NCBI RefSeq assembly: GCF_000262465.1 | Contig: NZ_CM001489.1 | Span: 3,345,873 to 3,409,872, forward strand | DNA from: Frankia sp. QA3 | GTDB taxonomy: Bacteria; Actinomycetota; Actinomycetes; Frankiales; Frankiaceae | Direction of reading: 5' to 3' | DNA: 64,000 nt | Translations under genes and position numbers: made by a program | The notes under the pieces: generated by a model | The model's database searches: none | The model's input: the letters and a program-made list of their open reading frames with translations, nothing else | What the model was told of the DNA's origin: nothing | Shown here: in pieces, positions 51,122 to 61,633 of the stretch | Numbering within the stretch: position 1 is the stretch's first letter | Layout: every line of letters begins with the position of its first letter

Positions 51122-51874
51122 ATGGATACTCGCCGCCGCCTGGACCGCATCCAGATCAAGGTGACCCTGAGCGGGTCACGGGCTGCCGCCGCCCGGCGGG
51201 CGCTGACCCTGAGTACCGCATCGGGCGCACGGCACCGGGTTTTCTTCTGCGTGGATCCCGTCGCCACCACGGAATACGGCGGAATAGCACCGTTCGACGA
51301 CGGCATCATCCTGCGACTGCGCCAGTATGACGACTCTGGGGCAGGGCGCAGCGATTCGACGGTCAAACTGCGGCCAGCCCGCAGGTCCCGGTTGAGTCCG
51401 GAATGGCTCGGCACCCACGGCGATGGCGTGGAAACGTTCCGGCTGGAGGCCGACTGGGCGGGGGAACGGCGGGTTCTCGCCGCCTCCCTCACCGCCGAAC
51501 TCGGCTACCGGCAGGTCAGCGACGTCCTCGCCGGCCGGGTCCCGCTGCGCGCCATGTTCTCGCCGGCGCAGGCGCGTTTCCTGCGGGAGTGCGGGGACCG
51601 ACCCGTAGAGCTGGATCGTCTGCGGGTCCTCGGCCCGATCGACGCCGTCCGCTGGCACCCGCGGCTGCCCGTGGCCGGCTTCGCGGTGACGGCGGAGCAG
51701 TGGACCCTCGACGAGTCCGAGCTGTTGGAACTGTCCATCCGGGTCGAGCCGGACGGCGCCGAGATCGCCCAGATCGCCTTCGAGGCGGCCCTGCACGCAC
51801 TCGGCCTGGACGCCGAGGCGGAACCCGGCACGAAGACGCACCGGGCGCTCGCCCGGCTGCTGGAGAAGTCCTGA
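51122..51874 (+). CDS. CYTH-like hypothetical protein
   Basis: A 250-residue soluble protein of unknown function. The order of strands and their charged residues resembles a CYTH/triphosphate tunnel domain: RIQIKVTLSG at the start, HRVFFCVD, GIILRLRQYDD, STVKLRPARRS, FRLEADW, and ELSIRVEPDG near the end with a final helix. The usual first motif ExExK is not exact (IQIKV), so catalysis is doubtful. An ATG preceded by a GTG codon is used; no strong ribosome site is seen. It may be an orphan of this lineage. The resemblance is judged by eye only. Confidence 0.6.
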   Translation: MDTRRRLDRIQIKVTLSGSRAAAARRALTLSTASGARHRVFFCVDPVATTEYGGIAPFDDGIILRLRQYDDSGAGRSDSTVKLRPARRSRLSPEWLGTHGDGVETFRLEADWAGERRVLAASLTAELGYRQVSDVLAGRVPLRAMFSPAQARFLRECGDRPVELDRLRVLGPIDAVRWHPRLPVAGFAVTAEQWTLDESELLELSIRVEPDGAEIAQIAFEAALHALGLDAEAEPGTKTHRALARLLEKS

Positions 51875-51969
51875 CGCACCACGATGGCCCCGGCGGGATC
51901 ACCCGCCGGGGCCACCGGGCGGCGCCTAGCGCACCCCCGCCTCGGCTCGGGGCGGGCAGCGGCGGCGCG

Positions 51970-52380
51970 TCAGGTCGCGCTGAGGAACTGCGAACCCGTG
52001 GTCGTCGTGGTGTTGACGAAGTTCCCCGACGAGACCTTGAAGGACGCGAGGACGTCGAGCACGTCCCCGTCCTCGGCGGCCCACGTGGCCGGGACCTGCA
52101 ACCGCAGTTGCTTGTTGACCGTGGGCGACGTCTCGCCCCCCTCCTCGGCCGGCAGCGGGTCGGACTGGCTGCCGGCGAACACCACCGTCAGCTTGGACTG
52201 GTTGCGGATGACCACGTTCAGCCGGTACTTCGCCCCGCCAAACGAGATGATGCCGCCGCCGACCTCGATGTCGGCGACGACGTCGAACGCCTTCCCGCTC
52301 TTGATGACGTCGATGGTGTTGCTGGTGCCGCTGTCGGCGGCGTAGACGGCCTTGATGGTGGCGTCCCAGAATCCGGGCAT
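51970..52380 (-). CDS. Hypothetical beta-rich protein
   Basis: A 136-residue protein starting MPGFWDATIKAVY, with GGGAGG ten bases upstream of the ATG. It is predicted to be mostly beta strands (FDVVADIEVGGGIISFGG, YRLNVVIRNQSKL, LRLQVPATW, VLDVLASFKV) and ends in a Thr-rich segment. No signal peptide, membrane segment or known motif is seen. Codon use is normal for the region. It may be co-oriented with, but 107 bases from, the epimerase gene upstream. Function unknown. Confidence 0.7.
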   Translation of the reverse strand: MPGFWDATIKAVYAADSGTSNTIDVIKSGKAFDVVADIEVGGGIISFGGAKYRLNVVIRNQSKLTVVFAGSQSDPLPAEEGGETSPTVNKQLRLQVPATWAAEDGDVLDVLASFKVSSGNFVNTTTTTGSQFLSAT

Positions 52381-52487
52381 GCCGGTCGACCTCCCGATCG
52401 GTTCCAGTAGCTGCGCCTCGCAGTCTGCGAACCGGTGGCCGGCCGGCGCGTCGGGGAGATCCCCGACGATGTTCCCTGATCTGTGGG

Positions 52488-53861
52488 TCAGCGGCTGTCC
52501 GCGGTCGCGGCGGGGGAGGCGGGGCTGGGCCCGGTGCTGGGGCCGACGTCGCCGTACCAGACGGTCCGCCGGACGTGGTCGATGTAGCTGACGATGATGT
52601 GCACCACCCGGCGGGAGACGTCGTCGGCGTCGTAGTCGGGGACGACCCGCGCCCGGCGGTCGCTTTCGGCCTCCCGCACGATCAGCTCGACGGCGTCGAG
52701 GATCCGGTCCGGGCGCAGCACGCTGGCGACGAGCACCCCGCGGTCCATGCCCTCCGGCCGTTCGTGCGCCTCGCGGACGAGCACGGCCGGGAAGCCGACG
52801 AGCGAGGCCTCCTCCGTCAGGGTGGCGCTGTCGGAGAGCACGCACAGCGCGGCCCGCTGCAACGCGATGTAGTCGCAGAAACCGAACGGCCGGCAGAAGC
52901 GGACCCGCTCGTCGAGCAGGGGCGCCCGCCCGGAGCGGCGCAGCGCGCCGAGGCGGTCCCGGGTCCGCGGATGGGTCGACACGATCACCGGCAGCCGGTA
53001 GCGGGCCGCCAGCCGGTTGAGGGTCTCCAGCAGGGCCGACAGCGCCTCGGGCCGGTCGACGTTCTCCTCACGGTGGACGCTGGCGAGCAGGTAGCGTCCC
53101 GCCTGCACGCCGAGGGTGGTCAGCACCGACGAGGTGTCGATGAGCGGGGCGTAGTGGGTGAGCACCTCCTTGACCGGGGAACCGACGACGAAGATCCGCT
53201 GGGTGGGCAGTCCCTCGGCGAGCAGGTGCCCGCGGGCCCGTTCGGTCAGGGCCAGGTGGACGTCGCTGAGCTGGTCGGCGACCCGCCGGTTGATCTCCTC
53301 CGGGACGCGCTGGTCGAAGCAGCGGTTGCCGGCCTCCAGGTGGAACACGGCGATCCGGCGGCGCTTGGCGGCGATCGCGGCGTAGCAGGTGTTCGTGTCG
53401 CCGTAGATGAGCACGGCGTCGGGGGCCTCGGCGGCGAGGATCGGGTCCAGCCGGGAGATCAGCCGGCTGATCGTCTCGACGGGGGTGGGTCCGGCGGCGT
53501 CGAGGACATGGTCCGGGCGGCGGATGCCGAGCTCGTCGAAGAAGACCTGGTTGAGCTCGTGGTCGTAGTTCTGCCCGGTGTGGACCAGGCGCAGGTCGAC
53601 GGCCCGGTCGAGGGCGGCGACGACCCGGCTGAGCTTGACCACCTCCGGCCGGGTGCCCACGACCACCAGCACCCGCAGGCGGCGCTCGGCCGGGCCGGCC
53701 GCTCGCGACACGGCGGACGCCGCCCGGGAGGCGGTCAGCGTCAGGCGGCGGGGCTGCGGCCCGCTGGGCTGCGGGACCAGCGGTTTGACCCGTTCGCCGG
53801 GCAGCCCCGACGGAACCGTCGGTACGGAGGGCCCGCTCTGCTCCGGAGTACCACGCGGCAT
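52488..53861 (-). CDS. wecB: UDP-N-acetylglucosamine 2-epimerase (non-hydrolysing)
   Basis: A 457-residue enzyme that interconverts UDP-GlcNAc and UDP-ManNAc for cell-surface polymers. The Rossmann start VLVVVGTRPEVVKLSRVV is at about residue 63, followed by HTGQNYDHELNQVFF, YGDTNTCYAA, HLEAGNRCFDQRVPEEINRR, SVHREENVD, STHPRTRDRL, and DSATLTEEASLVGFPAVLVR. All catalytic-site segments are present. The first 60 residues and the last 25 are Pro/Ser/Ala-rich and probably unstructured. It is isolated but probably supplies the polysaccharide locus at 59281-64000. Confidence 0.93.
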   Translation of the reverse strand: MPRGTPEQSGPSVPTVPSGLPGERVKPLVPQPSGPQPRRLTLTASRAASAVSRAAGPAERRLRVLVVVGTRPEVVKLSRVVAALDRAVDLRLVHTGQNYDHELNQVFFDELGIRRPDHVLDAAGPTPVETISRLISRLDPILAAEAPDAVLIYGDTNTCYAAIAAKRRRIAVFHLEAGNRCFDQRVPEEINRRVADQLSDVHLALTERARGHLLAEGLPTQRIFVVGSPVKEVLTHYAPLIDTSSVLTTLGVQAGRYLLASVHREENVDRPEALSALLETLNRLAARYRLPVIVSTHPRTRDRLGALRRSGRAPLLDERVRFCRPFGFCDYIALQRAALCVLSDSATLTEEASLVGFPAVLVREAHERPEGMDRGVLVASVLRPDRILDAVELIVREAESDRRARVVPDYDADDVSRRVVHIIVSYIDHVRRTVWYGDVGPSTGPSPASPAATADSR

Positions 53862-54086
53862 TCGGACTCCCCCTGGCGCAACGCGTCGTCACCAGCGGCC
53901 GGGGGCCACCCGCACGATCGCCGGGCGGCCCGGGGCTGCCTCACAGGGAGAAGGTATCACTGTCTGTAGTTTTCAGATAACCCAACGGCACCTTGCGGAC
54001 CGGGCCCCGGGCAGAGGAGCCCGTCCCCGCCCCGGCCGCCAGAGACGGGCGCGATGCACGCATCCGGGCTCAGGGCCGGCCTGCCC

Positions 54087-55007
54087 TCACGCGTGGCGCA
54101 GCGCCGGCGCGAGCTCGCGCCATTGGTGATCCGGTAGCGCTGTGGGGTCCGCGGTGAGGACCTGGAGGCAGACATGGTTCGCGCCGGCGTCGAGGTGTTG
54201 GCGTACCCGGTCGCGGATCGCCTGGGTGTCCCCGTACGCGACGATGGCGTCGACGAGGCGGCGGCTCGGGCCGCCGAGGATGTCCTCATCACCGAAGCCG
54301 AGCCGCCGCAGGTTCGCCGTCTGGTGCGACGCCGTGGCGACATAGGCGGCGACGTGCGCGGTCGCGACCTCGCGGGCCCGGTCGACGTTGGAGTCCAGGA
54401 CGGCGGCCTGCTCCACACCGAGAAACGCCTGCGGGCCCATGATCTCGCGGGCCCGCCGGGTGTGTTCGACGGGCACGAAGTACGGGTGCGCCCCCCACGT
54501 CCGTTCGGCCGCCAACGACAGCATCTTCGGGCCGAGTGCGGCCAGCACGCGGCGCACGGCCACCCGCGGCGACGGGCTGTGGGCGGGGACGGCGTCCATG
54601 GCCGCCAGGTAGGCGTCCATCGTCGAGACCGCCCTGCCCAGGGCCGGCACGGGATAGCCGTCCAGCAGGTGGACGGTGTCGTCGACCCGGTGCCCACCGA
54701 GGCCGAGAAGGTAGTGCCCCGGGAACGCCTCCCCCAGCGTGCGGACCGCGGTCGCCGTGGCGATCGGGTCGCGAAACGCGATGTTCGCGATGCCGGACGC
54801 GACAGCGATGTTCCGGGTGGCCGACAGCAGCAGCCACGCCTGGCCCACCGTGTCCCGGCCGAACGCCTCCCCGTACCAGAGGGCGCCGTAGCCCAGCTCC
54901 TCGATCTCCGCTGCGGCCTCCCGCACCCGGTTGGCGGGCTGGCCGTCGAAGGCGAAGGTCCAGACGCCGACGCGGCCGAGTTCGTGTCCTGGGTCCGTTG
55001 CCACCAT
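54087..55007 (-). CDS. F420-dependent LLM-class oxidoreductase (TIGR03620-like)
   Basis: A 306-residue TIM-barrel flavin/F420 oxidoreductase. Typical elements are VGVWTFAFDGQPANRVREAAAEIEELGYGALWYGE at the N-terminus, the ATRNIAVASGIANI strand, HYLLGLGGHRVD and AALGPKMLSLAAERTWGAHPYF. Coenzyme F420 is known from actinobacteria, and the family acts on many substrates, so the reaction is open. The ATG at 55007 was preferred since the barrel begins soon after. A 225-base gap downstream, before the epimerase, holds nothing I recognise. Confidence 0.88.
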   Translation of the reverse strand: MVATDPGHELGRVGVWTFAFDGQPANRVREAAAEIEELGYGALWYGEAFGRDTVGQAWLLLSATRNIAVASGIANIAFRDPIATATAVRTLGEAFPGHYLLGLGGHRVDDTVHLLDGYPVPALGRAVSTMDAYLAAMDAVPAHSPSPRVAVRRVLAALGPKMLSLAAERTWGAHPYFVPVEHTRRAREIMGPQAFLGVEQAAVLDSNVDRAREVATAHVAAYVATASHQTANLRRLGFGDEDILGGPSRRLVDAIVAYGDTQAIRDRVRQHLDAGANHVCLQVLTADPTALPDHQWRELAPALRHA

Positions 55008-55251
55008 CGAACCGGCCGACGACGCGCTAGCGGCCTGGTTGCGTCTGTTTCTCGCCCATGTACATGTCAACCAGGGCCTCGCCGGCGCTTTCATGGTCGA
55101 GGAAACCGAGGCGTCCGTCGTGAACTGCCACCGCATAAGCATGGAGGCCGCGGCCGGCTACTCACGCTGGCCCTCGACGCCGTCCACCGGAACCCGGTGC
55201 GCGGCAGCGGATGACCGCGGTCGTCGACGCGCCCGCCAGGAAGCCACCGGC
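55008..55251. other. Non-coding stretch downstream of the decayed methyltransferase
   Basis: No gene is visible. It contains the promoter region of the LLM oxidoreductase on the minus strand, and possibly eroded sequence that once belonged to the methyltransferase pseudogene. Confidence 0.4.
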
Positions 55252-55796
55252 TTATGTCGTATTGATCGTCGGCGAGGCTCGGTCTTTAATGCGCGATGCC
55301 GGCCGATGGATCATGATGACGGCTCCACGGTCGGTCCGGTGGCGGCGAAGTACCCCTCGGGCAGATCGGAACGGTGTCGGACCGGCCAGGCCGCGGACCT
55401 GCGTCGCGTCGCCATCGAAGGTGAGCACCACGACGGGACCACGGCTCACCCGCCGCAGCTCGCGCAGCCCACGCTGGACGTCGGACCACTGGTGCACGGT
55501 CACCAGGGCCATCGCGGCGTCGAACGAGTTGTCATCGAACGGGAGGTCCTGGGCGGCCGCGTTCACCGCCGGCGCCAGGCCGCTGGGGCGTTGGGCGCGC
55601 ATGGCGGCCGACGGTTCGACGGGACCACGTACCGATCCGTCGGCTCGTACGATCCGGCACCCGCACCAACGTTGAGCACGGTGCGCGCGTCCCCGAGGGC
55701 GGCATGTACCCGAGCTTCGATCCGGGGGCCCGCCCGCCGTTGCGTCGCGTAGCCGCTGCCGTGCCGGTCGTAGTCGAAGTCACCAGCCCTGATCAC
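55252..55796 (-). pseudogene. Frameshifted, truncated class I SAM methyltransferase
   Basis: Read from 55796, one frame gives the start of a methyltransferase: VIRAGDFDYDRHGSGYATQR, then LNVGAGAGSYEPTDRYVV, a SAM-binding motif. Near 55630 the homology jumps to another frame, VEPSAAMRAQRPSGLAP, then AAQDLPFDDNSFDAAMALV and QWSDVQRGLRELRRVSRG. One missing base between CC and GTC at the join explains the switch. After VVVLTFDGDA the sequence no longer resembles a methyltransferase, so the C-terminal third is lost. It cannot make an intact enzyme. Confidence 0.75.
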
Positions 55797-56190
55797 TGTC
55801 CACCGCCCACGTCGACGAAACCGACCTCGGGCCCAGACCGGGACGGGTCTCCCTGACCACCAGTCCGCAAGCCGTGACCCATCCGTCACGACCATGAACC
55901 ATACGGGCGTCAGGGACCAGCTGCGGTGCGGCACGCCGCCGTCTGGGAGCGGTCCGCCCTTCCTGACGCGGGGATCTCGTAGATCAGCTCAGAGCGGTCG
56001 CCTACGGGGTCGTCCGGTCGAGTTCGACTGGCCGGTCGCCGGCTCGATGAGCAATCTCGACGTCGACGTGGGGACGGCGTGCACAACCGTCGCGTCGGCC
56101 CAGGTCCGGCCGGGGTCGAGCGGGACGAGCCCCTCGACCCCGACCGGAGCGCTCCGGTCGGGACGGTCCCCGGCCGGGCCGGTTGCTCGG
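55797..56190. other. 394-base gap between the pseudogene and aconitase
   Basis: No reading frame with a convincing pattern is present. It lies downstream of the aconitase stop and upstream of the pseudogene on the same strand. No clear terminator hairpin was found. Confidence 0.5.
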
Positions 56191-58974
<2,784 letters not shown>

Positions 58975-59280
58975 CGTTCTCCTCCTCGTCACCCGCCGTC
59001 CGTCACCCGCGGACAGCGGGGCTTGCCACCATGGTCGCGCCCCTGCGGCTACGCCATGGCGACGCCGCCGACGGCGGCTGGCGTAGGCGCAGAGCCGCCC
59101 GCGGCGTCGGCCATCCTCGGCCGGCTCGTGTCCATCCTGGCATTTCCCACCTTGCGGGATCGCGCCCGAGGGGTTGTGACACAGCCGACGCAGCCGCAGC
59201 CGCGAGGGCTCGACCGGTCCCGCCGCCGCAACGGCGACGCCGGATCCCACCGTACGGCGACCCGGGGGACGTGCGACCAT
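58975..59280. other. 306-base gap between aconitase and the glycosyltransferase fusion
   Basis: It holds the aconitase ribosome-binding site and probably its promoter on the minus strand. The right end, just after the fusion gene's stop, is a short AT-rich patch. No hairpin, repeat or small gene was recognised. Confidence 0.45.
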
Positions 59281-61128
59281 TTAATTAGCGACGCTAACAA
59301 TATCAGACGGATCTGCCGCGAGCTCCGCCGCGAACCGGTCGAGGAACACCTCCCGCTTGCGCTGCGGGCTCATCGCGCCGGTGCCCACCGACCGGGCGAG
59401 CATCCGCCGCTCCCATTGCTCGATGTCGGTCACCACCCGGGCCGGCGCCCCGGCGACCAGGGACCGCGCCGGGACGTCGCGCATCACCACGGAGCCGGCG
59501 GCGATCACCACGTCGGAACCGATCGTGACGCCCGGCATGATGATCGCGTTCAGCCCGATCATCGTGTCGTTGCCGACCCTGATGGGCGCGACCACGTCGA
59601 TGTCGGGATGCTCCCGGCGCATCCGGGTGACCGCGCCGTCGTGCGTGATGAACCGGACGCCGCCCGCGATGGCCACCCGGTCGCCCAGCCTGATCAGGTA
59701 GGGCTCGCTGCCGAACGTGGCGGCGCTGATCTCGATGAACCGGCAGTCCGCGCCGAGCCGCACCCCGATGCTGCGGGCATAGCCCACCGGATCGGTCCGC
59801 AGCAGGTAGGTGCGCCGGGCCGCCCGCAGCGCCCGGCCGGGCAGCGCGGCCAGCGGCGACGAGCGGACCCGGCCGGCCAGCCCGCGCCCGTCCGACCGGG
59901 CCGGCGAGGACGGCTGGGCCGACGGGGACGGAGCCCGGCGCCGCCCCCTTCTCGCCGCGCGGCGCACGCGGGCGGCATCGTGCAGCGCCGCGACCACATC
60001 GTGGCTGAGCGCCCGGCGGTCGAGCAGCTTCTCCGCGCGCATCCGTGCGGCGGCGGCGCGCCGGCGGGCCGCGGGCATGCGCCGGCCGGCCGCCGCCTCC
60101 TGCAGGGCGACGGCCATCGCCGCGGCGTCGCCCAGCCCGACGAGCCAGCCGGTCTCGTCGTCGACCAGTTCCGGCAGCCCGCCGGCCGCGGTGGCGATTG
60201 TGGGCACCCCGCAGGCGGACGCCTCGCCCCCGGCGCCGTAGCTCTCCGACCACGACGACACGACGTTGACGTCCGCGGCGGCGTAGAACGGCCGCACGTC
60301 GGTGACGCTGTCGACCCAGCGGACCCGGTCGGCGCCGGGCAGCCGGGCCGCCCACGCCCGGACCCGCTCGCGGTAGCTCTCGCCGGCCTCGCCGTAGCCC
60401 CCGCCGAGCAGGATCAGCGTGCCTCGGCCGCCCCGCTCGGCGAAGCGGGCCCAGGCCGCGAGGAGCACCTCGTGCCCCTTGACCCCCTGGCCCGGATGGA
60501 CCAGCCGCTTCGGTGGGTAGAAGTAGGCGACGCAGACCGCGACGAACTCGTCCTCGGCGAGGCCGAGCTCCGCCCGCGCCGCCCGCCGCCGCTCGTCGTC
60601 AGCGGGGGTGAAGCGCTCCAGGTCGACGCCGTAGGACAGCGTGCGCATCCGGTGCGCCGGCAGGCCCAGGGCGGCATACCGCTGGCGGATGTCCGCGCTG
60701 GACGCGATGAGCAGGTGGTCGAGCCGGCACAGCACCCGCTCGACCCGCCGGATCAGCGTGTTGTCCAGGTAGAGGGGGCCCGCGACCATGTGCACCCGGG
60801 TGATCCGGGTGCCCAGGGTGGCGAGCCGGGCCGCCAGCGCCGAGGCGTACAGGTGGTAGTGCACGACGTCGACGCCGAGCTCGCGCAGCCTCGCCCGCAG
60901 CCGGACGATCCCGACGAGCTGCCCGGCCGGCGACGCGCCGCGCCGGGGGGCCGGGCTTTCGACGACCTCGATCCCGAGCGCCGTCAGCTCCCGCGCCACC
61001 CGGCTGTCGGTGTGATCGGGCGCGGGCAGCAGCACGACCACCTGGTCGCCGGACTCCTGGGCGGCGAGCACGTGCGGAATGATCCACAACGGCCCGTCGC
61101 CGGTCTTGACCAACGTGGCGATCTTCAT
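59281..61128 (-). CDS. Glycosyltransferase (GT4) fused to a hexapeptide-repeat acyltransferase
   Basis: A 615-residue fusion. Residues 1-390 form a GT-B glycosyltransferase of family GT4: MKIATLVKTGDGPLW, VHMVAGPLYLDNTLIRRVE, LSYGVDLERFTP, and the donor-site block SSWSESYGAGGEASACGVPTIATAAGGLPELVDD, which has the expected E-x7-E-like pattern. A basic Pro/Ser/Arg linker (about 400-440) leads to a left-handed beta-helix acetyltransferase (about 450-580): RVAIAGGVRFITHDGAV, IGLNAIIMPGVTIGSDVVIAAGSVV. The product probably adds a sugar and an acetyl group to a polysaccharide unit. The ATG at 61128 begins the glycosyltransferase fold exactly. Confidence 0.88.
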   Translation of the reverse strand: MKIATLVKTGDGPLWIIPHVLAAQESGDQVVVLLPAPDHTDSRVARELTALGIEVVESPAPRRGASPAGQLVGIVRLRARLRELGVDVVHYHLYASALAARLATLGTRITRVHMVAGPLYLDNTLIRRVERVLCRLDHLLIASSADIRQRYAALGLPAHRMRTLSYGVDLERFTPADDERRRAARAELGLAEDEFVAVCVAYFYPPKRLVHPGQGVKGHEVLLAAWARFAERGGRGTLILLGGGYGEAGESYRERVRAWAARLPGADRVRWVDSVTDVRPFYAAADVNVVSSWSESYGAGGEASACGVPTIATAAGGLPELVDDETGWLVGLGDAAAMAVALQEAAAGRRMPAARRRAAAARMRAEKLLDRRALSHDVVAALHDAARVRRAARRGRRRAPSPSAQPSSPARSDGRGLAGRVRSSPLAALPGRALRAARRTYLLRTDPVGYARSIGVRLGADCRFIEISAATFGSEPYLIRLGDRVAIAGGVRFITHDGAVTRMRREHPDIDVVAPIRVGNDTMIGLNAIIMPGVTIGSDVVIAAGSVVMRDVPARSLVAGAPARVVTDIEQWERRMLARSVGTGAMSPQRKREVFLDRFAAELAADPSDIVSVAN

Positions 61129-61600
61129 TCGGAACGGTCCTCCCGGGTCGTGGACGGGCGGGCTGCGGGCGCCGCCGCGGGTCGCGGGACGCGGGGCGCC
61201 GCCGGCGGGTGCAGCGGCCGGCGGGCCACCCACAGGCAGGCCCGCCCGGACAGGTGGGCCGCGCCGAGCAGGTCGAGAGCGGCCTCCAGCGGCCGCAGGC
61301 GCGGGCGGGGAGGCGGGCGGCCAGGGCCCGGCCGGGACCGGTGAACTCCAGCACGGTGGCGATCGCGCCGTACGGATGCGCCCGCACCCGCTCGAAGCCG
61401 ACGGCGCGCAGCACCGCGGACAGCTCCGCCGGGGTGAAGGCGTACTGGTAGAACTCCCCCGCGCGCGGCCGCGGCAGCCAGACCGCCCCCTCGCCGCGGC
61501 CCGCGCCGCCCACCCGGGCGCCGTGGCCCAGGGCGCGCAGCAGCGGGCTGAAGCACGGCGTGGAGACCAGCGCGACGCCGCCCGTGGGCGGTCGGCTGGA
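61125..61600 (-). pseudogene. Remnant of a SAM methyltransferase C-terminus, frameshifted
   Basis: From about 61590 one minus-strand frame reads GGVALVSTPCFSPLLRALG, then GEFYQYAFTPAELSAVLRAVGF, a pattern typical of the C-terminal half of methyltransferases acting in sugar or ubiquinone pathways. Near 61310, in a CCCGCC-rich stretch, it shifts to another frame reading RPLEAALDLLGAAHLSG and ACLWVARRPL. The SAM-binding N-terminal half is absent; the upstream end abuts the flippase gene. It seems to be a decayed member of the polysaccharide locus. A sequencing error cannot be excluded for the single shift, but the missing N-terminus can not be explained that way. Confidence 0.6.
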
Positions 61601-61633
61601 CGGCGAGGGTGTCGCGCGGGGGGTGTGGCGCCA

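Noticed and set aside
53940-54000. An AT-rich patch containing CTGTCTG and TCAGATA that looked like a hairpin
   Set aside because: The arms do not pair over more than four or five bases.
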